NCBI GenBank assembly: GCA_006176705.1 | Contig: QRFJ01002285.1 | Span: forward strand, 146,051-210,050 | Direction of reading: 5' to 3' | DNA from: Cocos nucifera | Lineage: Eukaryota; Streptophyta; Magnoliopsida; Arecales; Arecaceae | Length of the DNA stretch: 64,000 bases | In this document: one piece after another, positions 23,045 to 33,473 of the stretch | Layout of the letters: the number at the start of each line of letters is the position of its first letter | How positions within the stretch are numbered: the first letter of the stretch is position 1 | Made by a program: the position numbers and the translations under genes | Notes under the pieces: model-generated | Databases searched by the model: none | The model's input: the letters and a program-made list of their open reading frames with translations, nothing else | Told to the model about the DNA's origin: nothing

Positions 23045-24275
23045 ACACAAACAGACTCCCAGATGTCGACTTTCGATCATCTATATCGGACATAAAATCC
23101 GAGTCTATATATCCCTGGACTTGGAGTTCTCCATTACCAAAGACCAACAACATATCCTTAGTTCTTCTCAAGTACTTAAGGATACATTTCATAGAAGTCC
23201 AGTGTTCTTCACCTGGATTTGACTGATATCTGCTTGTGACACTCACAGCATGGGCTATATCAGGTCGTGTACATAACATGGCATACATGAGGCTCCCTAT
23301 TGCTGAAGCATAAGGGATCTTGCTCATGCATTCTATTTCCTCAGGTGTGCTAGGGCACATCTTCTTGGAAAGATGAATGCCATGTCTGAAGGGTACCAAA
23401 CCCCTCTTAGAGTTTTCCATGCTAAACCTCTTTAGCACTTTCTCTATGTACATCTTCTGTGAAAGTCCTAGCATCCTATTCAGTCTATCTCTATAGACCT
23501 TAATTCCTAGAATAAAGGATGCTTCTCCTAGGTCTTTCATGGAGAATTCTTTAGATAACCACATTTTAACTATGGTCAACATGGGAATATCATTCCCAAT
23601 AAGGAGGATGTCATCCACGTACAATACGAGGAAGACAACAGCGCTCCCACTGACCTTTTTGAAGACACATGGCTCCTCCTCATTTTTGATGAAACCAAAC
23701 AATTTTGATCACATCATTAAAATGAGTGTTCCAGCTCCGAGATGCTTGCTTAAGTCCATATATGGACCTTTGCAGCTTGCATACCTTGTGATCATCATCA
23801 CTGGATGTGAAACCTAGCGGCTGTTCCATATAGATATCTTCCTCAAGATATCCATTTAAGAATGCCGTTTTCACGTCCATTTGCCATATTTCATAATCAA
23901 AATAGGCTGCAACAGCAAGCAATGTGCGGATGGATTTTAAGCATAGCTACTGGCGAAAAGGTATCCTGATAGTCAATGCCTTCATGCATTGACTATAATC
24001 TTTTGCCACTAATCTAGCCTTGAATGTCTCCACATTCCCATCTGCACCAATCTTTCTCTTGTAGATCCATTTACACCCAATAGGTACTATACCTTCTGGT
24101 GGATCTACCAAGGTCCAGACTTGGTTTGAGTGCATCGAGTCAATTTCTGACTTCATTGCCTCTAACCATTTCTTGGAGTCGATATCTGATATCGCCTCGT
24201 TATAGGTTTTGGGATCATCACCATGAACCCCATTACCTACGAGGAACATTTCCTCTACTTTCTCTGAAATAGTAC
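23045..24275 (-). pseudogene. pol: Cop-A pol, copy 5: reverse transcriptase and partial RNase H
   Basis: Frame to 23702 has LVLYVDDILLIGND, LGIKVYRDR, the AIGSLMYAMLCTRPD block and the start of RNase H (DFMSDIDDRKSTSGS), ending at the gap. A one-base insertion near 23700 shifts to 23680-23922 (WQMDVKTAFLNGYLEE, YGLKQASRSW). Another shift near 23990 leads to 23947-24249 (VWTLVDPPEG, CKWIYKRKIG). It has fewer substitutions at conserved sites than copy 4. Homopolymer indels account for the frame breaks. Confidence 0.9.
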
Positions 24276-25240
24276 CTAAGTACCTTTCAGGGGATGGAAA
24301 ACCCTTTTCGATCTACGAGGTGGAGGAGGTAGTGTATGGATTGGCTTAACCTGATTTGGTTCCATTTGGTCCTTAGCTCGTTGCTCTTGTGAGACTTTTC
24401 TCATCGAGCTTGATCTGCTTTCCAATGCCGCTATCTTGAATAAACTATTTTTCAAGAAAGATGGCATGTCGACTCACAATCACATTGTGATCTTCTGGAA
24501 TGTAGAAATAATATCCTAATGACTCTTTAGGATATCCTATGAATCGAGCTCTAAAGGACCTAAAGTCTAACTTGTCCGCTTGTTGTCTTTTGACATGAGC
24601 CAGACAATCCCAAATTCTGAGATGACTCAGACTTGGTTTCTTACCATGCCATATCTCATACGGTGTGGTAGGAACGGTTTTAGAAGAAACCCTATTCAGT
24701 AAGTATATTGCAGTTAACAAACAGTGTCCCCAAAGAAAATCAGGGAGGTCTGTGAAGCTCATCATGGATCGGACCATATCTAATAGGGTTTCCGTTTCTC
24801 CATTCTAAAACCCGTTGAGTTGAGGTGTTCCTAGGTGGAGTCCATTGAGAGACTATGCCATTTTCCTTGAGATAGTCTAGGAATTCTCGACTAAGGTATT
24901 CACCTCCTCGATCTGATCGAAGAACCTTAATGGGTTTTTCTAATTTGCTTTTCTACTTCATGTCTGAATTCTTTGAACTTTTCAAAAGCTTCAGACTTGT
25001 GTCTCATAAGATACACATACCCATACCTAGATAAATCATCGATAAAGGTTATGAAGTAGACAAAGTTGCCTCTAGCCGGCACATCAAATGGGCCGCACAC
25101 ATCAGTATGTACTAGGGCAAGAAGATCCGTGGCCCTTTCCCCATGTCCTACAAAAGGGAGCTTAGTCATTTTGCCATGAAGACAAGATTCACAAATTGGA
25201 TATGACTCGAAAGTCAATGGACTCAATAGCCCAATTTTCT
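24276..25240 (-). pseudogene. pol: Cop-A pol, copy 5: integrase and linker
   Basis: Linker 24276-24467, C-terminal core 24445-24777 (DLPDFLWGHCLL, PYEIWHGKKP), zinc/core start 24927-25226 (CESCLHGKM, LVHTDVCGPFDVPARG). The first catalytic Asp is intact here, unlike copies 4 and 8, and the RSDRGGEY block is readable near 24910. The region around the catalytic Glu (24780-24830) has a stop and a frameshift. Confidence 0.87.
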
Positions 25241-26013
25241 CTAATTTGTTAACCCTATCTTCTGCTATATGACCTAATCTTAGGTGCCATAGATACCTAT
25301 CATTTGGACTATCCCTAGGTCATTTCATGGCATTCACATTTTGCTCGATATTAAAAATAGATACATCAATATGTAACTGATAAAGACCGTTAATAAGGAA
25401 ACCACTTGCAATTTTATTTCTTTCATAAAGAATGTTACAATGGTCCTTAAGAAAACTAATTACATAGCCTTCTAATGCAAGGCAAGAAATAGAAATCAAA
25501 TTCCTGCTTGCTGCAGGCACATAATAACAGTCTTTAAAACTAAGTCTAAACCAGATGGTAATCGAAGAGGGTATGTTCCACAGCCACTGCAGCAACTCTT
25601 GCTCCTTTACCGATGCATAGGATCATCTCACCATCCCTCAGCCTCCTGCTATCCTCAAGACCCTGCATGGAAGTGCACAAGTGAGCACTAGAACTAGAGT
25701 CAAGCACCCAACTGGATGCAGAAGAAACTGTAAGGTTAGACTCAATAACGAGCATACCTCCAGAAGGACCTTCCTTCTTGTTCTTAGGGTGGCCAGGTAA
25801 GTAGGGCAGTTCCACTTCCAGTGGCCGTCGCTTGTTGCAATGGAAATACTTTCCTTTGTCATGGCCTTTTTCTTTGCTCTGCTTTCTTCTTCTTTCCTTC
25901 CACCTTTCTTTTTCACAGACTTCTTCTTTCCAAAGACTTTCTTTTGAAAGAAGTCCATTCCATAGCAAGAACTAAGCCTTTAGAACTTTCATAGAAAGCT
26001 CACGGTAACCAGC
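25241..26013 (-). pseudogene. pol: Cop-A copy 5: pre-integrase, protease and gag C-terminus
   Basis: 25320-25595 is the pre-integrase stretch (AASRNLIS, HCNILYERNKIA). 25546-25968 holds the protease (WVLDSSSSAHLCTSMQG; DSG altered to DSS) and the lysine-rich gag tail. The zinc knuckle is split by a frameshift: YFHCN is in one frame and GHWKWNCPTYLA in the next (25638-25958). The gag continues at 32902 across the Ty3 insertion. Confidence 0.86.
26009..26013. repeat. Target-site duplication, left (ccagc)
   Basis: Five bp identical to 32902-32906 on the other side of the Ty3 element. The uninterrupted copy 7 gag reads aactagcatattc at this place, consistent with a pre-insertion aaccagcatattc. 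Confidence 0.82.
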
Positions 26014-27655
26014 GATAGGGACGCGATGCTGTCGTTAAGACACCGTGTTTATCAGTTTAATCCGACTTCTTAAAATCATTGAAAATGCGTAGATAGTAGT
26101 GAGTCGGGTCGAATCCACAGGGAAGGTAGTATTTTAGATTTGAAATCTTTGATTTTTGAAAAGAAAAAGAAGAAAAAATTTGAGTTTTTGGAATCAAAAG
26201 TGAAGTCGGAAAATTAAAAAGCAAAAATTAAAAGATGCAGGAATTTAAACTTGGTACTAAGATCTACTAGTTAGATCTTAGCATCTACTTGCAATAAAAA
26301 AAAATAATAATTAAAGTGCAGAAATTAAATTACAATAAAAATAAAAAGCAAGAAATTAAAATACAAAAATAAAATTTTTATTAATTAAAATTTTAGAATT
26401 TAAATACATAAGAATTTAAAAAAAAAAATAAAATAAAATAGCCTGATCTCTGATCTTGGATCGGCATTGGCAGAAAGATGGTGTAGAAGCTCGGCTCTTC
26501 TTCTCGGCACCCGTTGCTTCGAAGCAGCCTTTAACCCATAGCCTGGCTTCGCCCTGTACCAAAGCTTCACCTTGATCGGAGATGTTGATTTCTGGAGGCC
26601 TAGGGTCCTTTTTATAGAGCTAGGAGGGCTGGATATTTTTTCTAAAGGCAATATGGGACTAATAGCCTTTGTAATCATCAAAATATAAAGAAATTTGGAT
26701 AAAATTTGAATTCAAAATAGCTCTGATATGACTCTGATAAATCTGATAAAATCCAGCCATTCAATAGGAAATCCAACGGTCCAAAAATCATCAAAATCGG
26801 ATGCAGATAAGCTCAGATCGGGTCGGATTAAATTCTGGCCGTTGGATCGCGCTTGATGGAGGAAATCTGGCCGCAAATCATGCGCCTGAGAGTTTGATCA
26901 CCGTCGGGAGCTTTCTGGACCGTCGGATCTTCGCCTTGGATCGAGCGCCATTGGCGATCCGCATGATCCGCTTGATGAATTAGCTGAATCAAATTCGGAA
27001 AGCAACCACAGCCGTCCGATCCTGACCGCAAACAACCACATCCGTCCGATCGCGCAATCACTGTTCCCATGGACCGCGTGGACCGGCCGCACCGCACACC
27101 GCAAGCCAATCAGCGCCTTCTGTTGCATCGAGTGAAAAGACTAAATTACCCTTGTGAGCCGCGATAAATTTCTGTAGACCCTTTAGGGGTCTAGGTCCAC
27201 CACGTGGCAAGCTCTGATTCGCCGGATTTTGCTGAGCTGGCGGTCCACGCCTGGATCGTGGACCGGCTGATGGCTTCAATGGCTGAGTCGGCTTTGATGG
27301 CTTGGCTTGGCTTGGCTTGGCTTGGTGGCTCAGCTTGCAGAGCCGGCTGAGCCATTTTCTTTTTTTATTTAATTTTTATTTATTTTATATTTTTAAAAAT
27401 TCATATCTTTTCCATTTTAGCTTCGTTTTACTTGAAATTTATTTCATTGTGATCAAAAAAATGAGCTCTTTCTATTGATAATAAAATTTTATTTTTTAAT
27501 TTTTATTATTTTTTATTATTTTTTAATTAATTTTTTAATTAATAAAAATATGAATTTTTTAAAAATTATATATAAATTGATTAATAATTCTTAAAAATTA
27601 ATATAAATTAATTAATAAATTAATACTTTTATTGGTGAATTTATGATGCTTATCA
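26014..27655 (-). repeat. Gag-only Ty3 element, 3' LTR (left, ~1642 bp)
   Basis: Plus strand starts gatagggacgcg (the first T of TGATAGGG is lost) and ends gcttatca next to the PPT. It contains a (ggctt)n expansion at about 27300-27327 that is absent from the other LTR, and a minus-strand TATA box. The 26020-26130 section (gtcgggtcgaatccacaggg) is the LTR-end motif widely seen in Athila/Tat elements. Confidence 0.87.
26609..26616 (-). promoter_or_regulatory. LTR TATA box, gag-only Ty3 element (left)
   Basis: Minus strand TATAAAAA; the same box is at 31892-31899 in the other LTR. Confidence 0.62.
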
Positions 27656-27688
27656 CACCCCCCAACTTAAGCTTTGCTCGTCCTCGAG
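27656..27688 (-). other. Polypurine tract and tail motif, gag-only Ty3 element
   Basis: Minus strand CTCGAGGACGAGCAAAGC followed by TTAAGTTGGGGGGTG immediately before the LTR TGATAAG. This GAGGAC...AAGTTGGGGGG signature is typical of the 3' end of Athila/Tat Ty3 elements and would prime plus-strand DNA. Confidence 0.83.
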
Positions 27689-29089
27689 TAAAGAAAGAAT
27701 TTAGTTTTAAATACCTTTTAACTTTAGAGTTTCGAATTTTACCTAAGCAATTTTCAAAATGGCCATTGATATTCAGTAGAGCTTAAATGAGACATATCAT
27801 TGGGGTATTAATACTTATCAATAGAAAAATTAAGTAAAGAACATTAAATTTTTTAGAACTTTTTCTAAATTATTCCACTTTTATCTCTGATTTGTCTAAA
27901 CTTTCATATAGGCAGGTGTATTGCTACTTCCATCCTTCATTTATTAATTTTTATTTTTCACATTGCCCACTTTTTGATGCGAATATCATTGCTTACTTAG
28001 GCAACGGGACCCGGTTACTCGGTGGGAAACCAATGTTTATTTTTTTTTTTTTTTTTTTTTTTTTAACGTTGTACCACTATTGAGTGTCTTAACTCCTTAA
28101 GCTTTCTATTTGATCCATGTAGCGAGTCTTGGGCCAATGACTCCCAAACCAGTTGGCTTTAGGGCACTAGGTATAGAATACCCCTCGGGCTTACTAGCTC
28201 GAATCAAATAGGCTACGAGTTAAGACTAGCTTTACAACGAGCTTCTTTGCCCTTCCCACCTTTTGACGCGAAACTCAATGCTTGCTTAGGCAAAGAGGCC
28301 CGGTTACTCAGTGAGAAGTACTTGGAAAACTATTTTATTAAAATAAATTTTTATATGAAGAAACGTATAGTTACCCTACACAAGCCTATAAAAAGTAGAC
28401 TTTTCTTTGATGCTAGTAGAAATAATTAGAAATGCTCCAAGAAAAAATTTTTTATGTTCTAGACTTAACTCTTTATTGAATTTTCTTAATACTTGATTCC
28501 TCAATATCTCATAGATTCTCTGATCTGTGCATCAATTTTCTTTTAAAAATGCTTAGTTTAATTCGATTCTTAAGCATAATCAAGTATCTAAATACTAAAT
28601 ACTAACTTTTTCGAGGACTTAAAATTTTAAAATTTTTATTTTTCTCTCCCCCCAACTTAATCGACATTGTCCTCAATGGAGAAGAAAAAATAAAGGATGT
28701 AATAAAGAACATGGAAGAATACACCTAACTCAGTATATATATATTTATATTATATATATATATTTTTATATTTTTTGGTCCAGCACATGCCTTTGAAAAT
28801 TTGAGCTCTCCCTCCAACTTATTCAAATTATCCTAAAAAAAAATAAACTAAAAAGATAAATTAGATAAAAACTAAATATTGGGTTGCCTCCCAACAAGCG
28901 CTAAGTTTACCGTCTTCAGCCAGACACAATGTAGCTCACTATCCTGTGTCGAATATTGGATTGACAAATTCCAATGGTTTTGGATTGCCAATCTCAGAAA
29001 GTTGATTTGATTTTTAATCCCATTATTGATATATTCATTGTTAATTTTAGGGATATAATTTTATGATTCCATTCTCAGACCCATGTTTA
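27689..29089 (-). other. Gag-only Ty3 element 3' untranslated region
   Basis: About 1.4 kb, AT-rich, no coherent ORF. It holds a 24-base T run (28041-28064), a second PPT-like signature at 28646-28679 (CCATTGAGGACAATGTCGA then TTAAGTTGGGGGGAG on the minus strand) and, at 28881-28902, GCTTGTTGGGAGGCAACCC, a motif found downstream of integrase in plant Ty3 elements. These mark the region as a normal post-pol tail, although pol itself is gone. Confidence 0.72.
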
Positions 29090-30223
29090 TTAAGAATTAC
29101 TCCTATTTGTTCTTCTAAAATGCTCATGAATGGAGTTTTTTTTAGGAGTTAAGTTTGATTCAATGGGTGCTGGAATGGTGACTAAAGGCGGTTTTAATTC
29201 TGGAGGTAAATTAATGTGATCCTGCTTAAACAACTCCATTGACATTTCATTACATGCCTTTTGATTTTTATAAGAAGAACCAGCTTCTAGGGTTGAAGGG
29301 AATAGGACATTAGGTTTATAAGTCTCGGGTAAATCATCTATTCTCTTTTCCCTTATTTCTATCTCATTTAAACTGGAACTAGCATCAGTACTAATTCCTG
29401 GCTTGGGTTCTTCTATGTGGTTAGTCTCAGTACTAACCAGTTCCTCTAAATTTTTCATTTTGGCTAGCATCAGTACTAGCCTCTCTCACCTGGTCTTGGT
29501 ATGGGTCCATAAGAATCCTATAGCTTTTAAGTTCAGGAATTACTTTGGTATTCTCAAATTGGAGATTCTTAGATGAAACATTAGATTGATAATTTAATCC
29601 AGGTGGTTGGTGGTCATTAGGTGGGTTGTTTGAAATTGGTAGGTTCGGTAGTTGATCTAGTTCTCTCCTCATGTTAGACTCAACTAATTATCCTATTTGA
29701 GCTTCTAGTCTGGCGATAGATTGCTGTTGAGTTAGAATTAATTGTTGAAGTTGGTTAAATCTATCATCAGCTAGATTGGTCTGTTGAGGAGGTGGGTATG
29801 AAGGCTGATTATAATATGATGGCTGGTTAAACTGACTAGGCTGACCATTATTATAGGCATAATTTTGATAATTTTGCTCAAGTAAAATTTGGGTCTGAGC
29901 CTGAGTCTGTTGGGATGTCCAAGAAAAATTAAAGTTACTCCAATCTGAATTATATGAATTTGAAAATGGGTCATTAATCAATTTGGAGTATCCTTGAGTA
30001 GCTTGAACTTGTTCTTGGATAAAATGTGGAAACTGTGCAGTCATAGGATATTCACTTACATGATGGGTTGGGACTAGCACAGATTGAATAACTCTCCTGA
30101 TAATTAGAAGATGATGTGAATTGTGCAGGAGATTGTTGACCTAGGGTTAGGAGTTGATCTATTTTCTGAGCAAGAAGGTCAACTTTATCTAATTTTTGGA
30201 CTATTAGATTTCATATTAGCCAT
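29090..30223 (-). pseudogene. Gag C-terminal remnant of the gag-only Ty3 element
   Basis: Read from a possible ATG at 30223 (MANMKSNS), with an early frameshift, then 29688-30080 (VSEYPMTAQFPHFIQEQVQ, DPFSNSYNSDWSNFNFSW, Q/Y-rich tail, a RLEAQIG coil), 29433-29672 and 29090-29470. The FSNSYN...FNFSW block corresponds to NPYSNTYN...PNFSW in the Athila-like gag at ~16920-16975. The capsid domain that precedes this in a full gag is absent. It ends ~190 bp before the post-integrase motif, so pol appears deleted between them. At least three breaks; a function as a protein is doubtful in this copy. Confidence 0.75.
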
Positions 30224-31300
30224 TTGATTATTATGGTTTAATGTGAATCAACCATTCAATTAAGTTCAACTAAATCAGAAAAAGCGATTTCCTACCATAT
30301 ATGTATTAATGCAACCCTAATGTATGGTTTAAAAATTTTTAGAATTTTTTTTATTTTATTATTATTATTATTATTTTATTATATTAAAAATTAATTTTTT
30401 TTTAATTATTTTTATTTGTTAATTTTAATTTAATTTAATTTAATTTAATTATTAATTTTTAGTTAGTTTAATTTTTATTTTATTTTATTTTATTTTATTT
30501 TTAGAGTAAGAAGAAGAAAGAAAGAAGAGTTCTAAAGAAGAGGTCCTAAGGAGTCCTAGAATTAAGAAGAAAGAGAAGAATTAGGTTTAATTAGGTTTGA
30601 TGTTGGTTAGCAATCAAGTTGGTCAATCAATCCTGACTAAGGGTTATCCTAGATCTAGACAGCTCCTAACTGCCAAGGTCACCTTCAAGCCCTCCAAGTG
30701 TAGGATTAGCCAATCAACTGGCCAGGTAAGTGTAAGGTTGGTGGGAGTCCCCCCGTTGCTTGCCTTAGACACCAATTGTGCTTGGCCAGGTAAGCGAACG
30801 GAACCAATTAGAAACCACCTTCCTTCGGGCCCAATCGTCCCTGAACCACTTTCCTAGACACCAGTCAAATTGACTTATCCTAACCCGGTTCAACTCTTAG
30901 GATTCCTTATCCTATTGAGCTCGAGTTCCTAGGGTTGATGTCTAATTGATTTTAAAATTAAAGGCTTAGGTCAATGCAGGATGTTGGTTGGTTGTTTGTG
31001 GGCTAAGGAAGGGTGATCAAATCCCCACCTTATCTTGTTTAATTGGGTTGTGCCCTTAATTTGATTTAATATAAATATGCATGAAAAAAAAAAAAAAAAT
31101 TCAATCAAAGGGTTTTATGCAATTTAAACTAGATGCATGCAACTAATTAAATTATGAAAGGCTTACCTTGCCTCCAGCAATCACCAAAAAAATAAAAATA
31201 AAAATAAAGATAAAAATAAAACTAATATGATGCATGCTCTAAGCAGTTAAGATTTCTAATCTTGTCATGAGGCTTTTAATTAGATTTAAATGGATAAACT
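30224..31300 (-). other. Gag-only Ty3 element leader
   Basis: Non-coding, with simple repeats of tttaa and tttta (about 30421-30502). At the 5' LTR edge the expected ATCAAGTTTTTGGCGCCG-type PBS is replaced by tcaagtttatccatttaaat, so no tRNA primer site is recognisable. The plus-strand ORF 30597-30857 shows no homology that I recognise. Confidence 0.65.
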
Positions 31301-32901
31301 TGATAGGGACGCGGTGCTGTCGTTAAGACACCGTGTTTATCAGTTTAATCCGACTTCTTAAAATCATTAAAATTGCGTAGATAGTAGTGAGTCGGGTCGA
31401 ATCCACAGGGAAGGTAGTGTTTTTAGATTTGAAATCTTTGATTTTTTTTAGAAGAAAAAGAAGAGAAGGATTTGAGTTTTTGGAATTAGGATTGAAGTCA
31501 GAAAATAAAATGCAAAAATTAAAAGATGCAGGAATTTAAAGTTGGTACTAAGATCTACTAATTAGATCTTAGCATCTACTTGCAATAAAAAAAATAATAA
31601 TTAACTTACAGAAATTAAATTACAATAAAAATTAAAAGCAAGAAATTAAAATGCAAAAATAAAATTTTTATTAATTAAAATTTTAGAATTTAAATACATA
31701 GAATTTTAAAAAAAATAAAATAGCCTGATCTCTGATCTTGGATCGGCATTGGCAGAAAGATGGTGTAGAAGCTCGGCTCTTCTTCTTCGGCACCCGTTGC
31801 TTCGAAGCAGCCTTTAACCCATAGCCTGGCTTCGCCCTGTACCAAAGCTTCACCTTGATCGGAGATGTTGATTTCTGATGGCCTGGGGTTCTTTTTATAG
31901 AGCTAGGAGGGCTGGATATTTTTTCTAAAGGCAATATGGGACTAATAGCCTTTGTAATCGTAAAAATACAAAGAAATTTGGATAAAATTTGAATCAAAAT
32001 AGCTCAGATATGACTCTGGTAAATCTGATAAAATCCAGTCGTTCAACAAAAATCCAACGGTCCAAAAATCATCAAAATCGGATGCAGATAAGCTCAGATC
32101 GGGTCGGATTAAATTCTGGCCGTTGGATCGCGCTTGATCGAGGAAATCTGGCCGCAAATCGCGCTTCGGGAGTCTTGATCACCGCCGGCAGCGTTCTGGA
32201 CCGTCAGATCTTCATCACTTGGTTTTCTGGCCGTTGGATCGCGCCAGATAGCTTAATAGAATTTGAATCAAGCCTGGAAATCACCACCACCGTCCGATCA
32301 TGACCGCAATCAACCGCAGCCATCCGATCGTGCAATTACTATTCCCATGGACCGGATGGACCGGCCGCACCGCACACCGCAGCCAATCAGCGCTTCTGTC
32401 GCCGAGTGAAATGACCAGATTGCCCTGTGAGCCGCGATAAATTTCTGTAGACCCTTTAAGGGTCTAGGTCCGTCACGTGGCAATCTCTGATTCGCCGGAT
32501 TTTACTGAGCTGGCGGTCCATGCCTGGATCGTGGACCGGCTGATGGCTTCAACGGCTGAGTCGGCTTTGATGGCTCGGCTTGCGGAGCCGGCTGAGCCGT
32601 TTTCTTTTTTATTTAATTTTTATTTAATTTATATTTTTTAAAAATTCATATCTTTTTCATTTTAGCTTCGTTTTACTTGAAATTTATTTCATTGTGATCA
32701 GAAAAATGAGCTCTTTTTATTGATGATAAAATTTTATTTTTTAATTTTTATTAATTTTTATTATTTTTTTAATTAATTTTTTAATTAATAAAAATATGAA
32801 TTTTTTACAAATTATATATAAATTGATTATTAATTCTTAAAAATTAATATCAATTAATTGATAAATTAATACTTTTATTGATGAATTTATTATACTTATC
32901 A
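31301..32901 (-). repeat. Gag-only Ty3 element, 5' LTR (right, 1601 bp)
   Basis: TGATAGGGACGCG...ATACTTATCA, both ends intact. It matches the left LTR along its whole length except the (ggctt)n expansion and scattered changes. TATA box on the minus strand at 31892-31899. Confidence 0.88.
31892..31899 (-). promoter_or_regulatory. LTR TATA box, gag-only Ty3 element (right)
   Basis: Minus strand TATAAAAA in the 5' LTR, the one that would drive transcription of the element. Confidence 0.62.
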
Positions 32902-32906
32902 CCAGC
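32902..32906. repeat. Target-site duplication, right (ccagc)
   Basis: Matches 26009-26013; the copy 5 gag resumes directly after it (ccagcatattcatt). Confidence 0.82.
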
Positions 32907-33473
32907 ATATTCATTAACTCGGCCAAGGAATTCTGAAGTTTATGCATGTGATAATTCATGATGAATTATCCGTATGCATCAGTCAAGGATTGCAGAATAA
33001 TATCATTCTGCAGGTCCAAGTCTAACTTCACACCGAGCTTCTCAAGCTCTTCCATATCCTTGATCATTGTCAGACAGTGATCTTGGACTGACTGCCCATC
33101 ACGCATCTTAGCCTTAAAAAGTTATTTTGTGACTTGATATTTGGCTGCGCGACTCTGTTCACCAAACATTTCCTGCAGGTGAGCCAACATTTGGCGAGCA
33201 GTCCCGATATCCTTCATGTTGGCGCTGGAGCTCATCAGACATCGAGCCCAACATGTAATATCTGGCCTTATTATCTTCGTCAATCCATTTTTCCAGAGAC
33301 GCTCTCTGTTCAACAGATGGACGGGCTGGCAAGGTGGGAGGGTCCTGGTCCAGTACATGTGTTAACTTCTTGGAATCCAAAATAATTTTGTAGTTCCTGA
33401 GCCAATCTTTATAATTAGGTCCAGTCAGTCTATGTGTGTCCAGGATACGTGCCAATGGGTTGGACGCAGACAT
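32902..33473 (-). pseudogene. gag: Cop-A gag, copy 5 (N-terminal part)
   Basis: ATG at 33473 starts MSASNPLARILDTHRLTGPN, the best-preserved gag N-terminus of the family (33159-33491 open). It includes LDSKKLTHVLDQDPP and EKWIDEDNKARYYMLGSMSDEL. A frameshift near 33210 moves the reading to 33122-33358, and the domain then runs, with breaks, into the Ty3 insertion site. Retrotran_gag (UBN2) type capsid. Confidence 0.87.

Larger units (their letters stand above)
26014..32901 (-). mobile_element. Non-autonomous Ty3 element with gag remnant and no pol
   Basis: 6.9 kb element with two LTRs (26014-27655, 31301-32901), flanking 5-bp duplications and a 3.6 kb interior. The interior has a PPT and Athila/Tat-type tail motifs (27656-28902), a decayed gag C-terminal ORF (29090-30223) and a leader. 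No protease, RT, RNase H or integrase text is found in any frame. LTRs agree at roughly 95-97% by eye in the sections compared. It resembles TR-GAG/LARD-type elements, which depend on enzymes from related autonomous copies; the Athila-like element here shares its TGATAAG termini. Confidence 0.86.

Noticed and set aside
21975..23702. Long ORFs of 350-575 aa
   Set aside because: They run through the 1000-N gap and are artefacts; only the copia RT part at 23045-23702 is real text.
30597..30857. 86-aa plus-strand ORF in the Ty3 element leader
   Set aside because: On the strand opposite to the element, no recognisable domain, no evidence of conservation.
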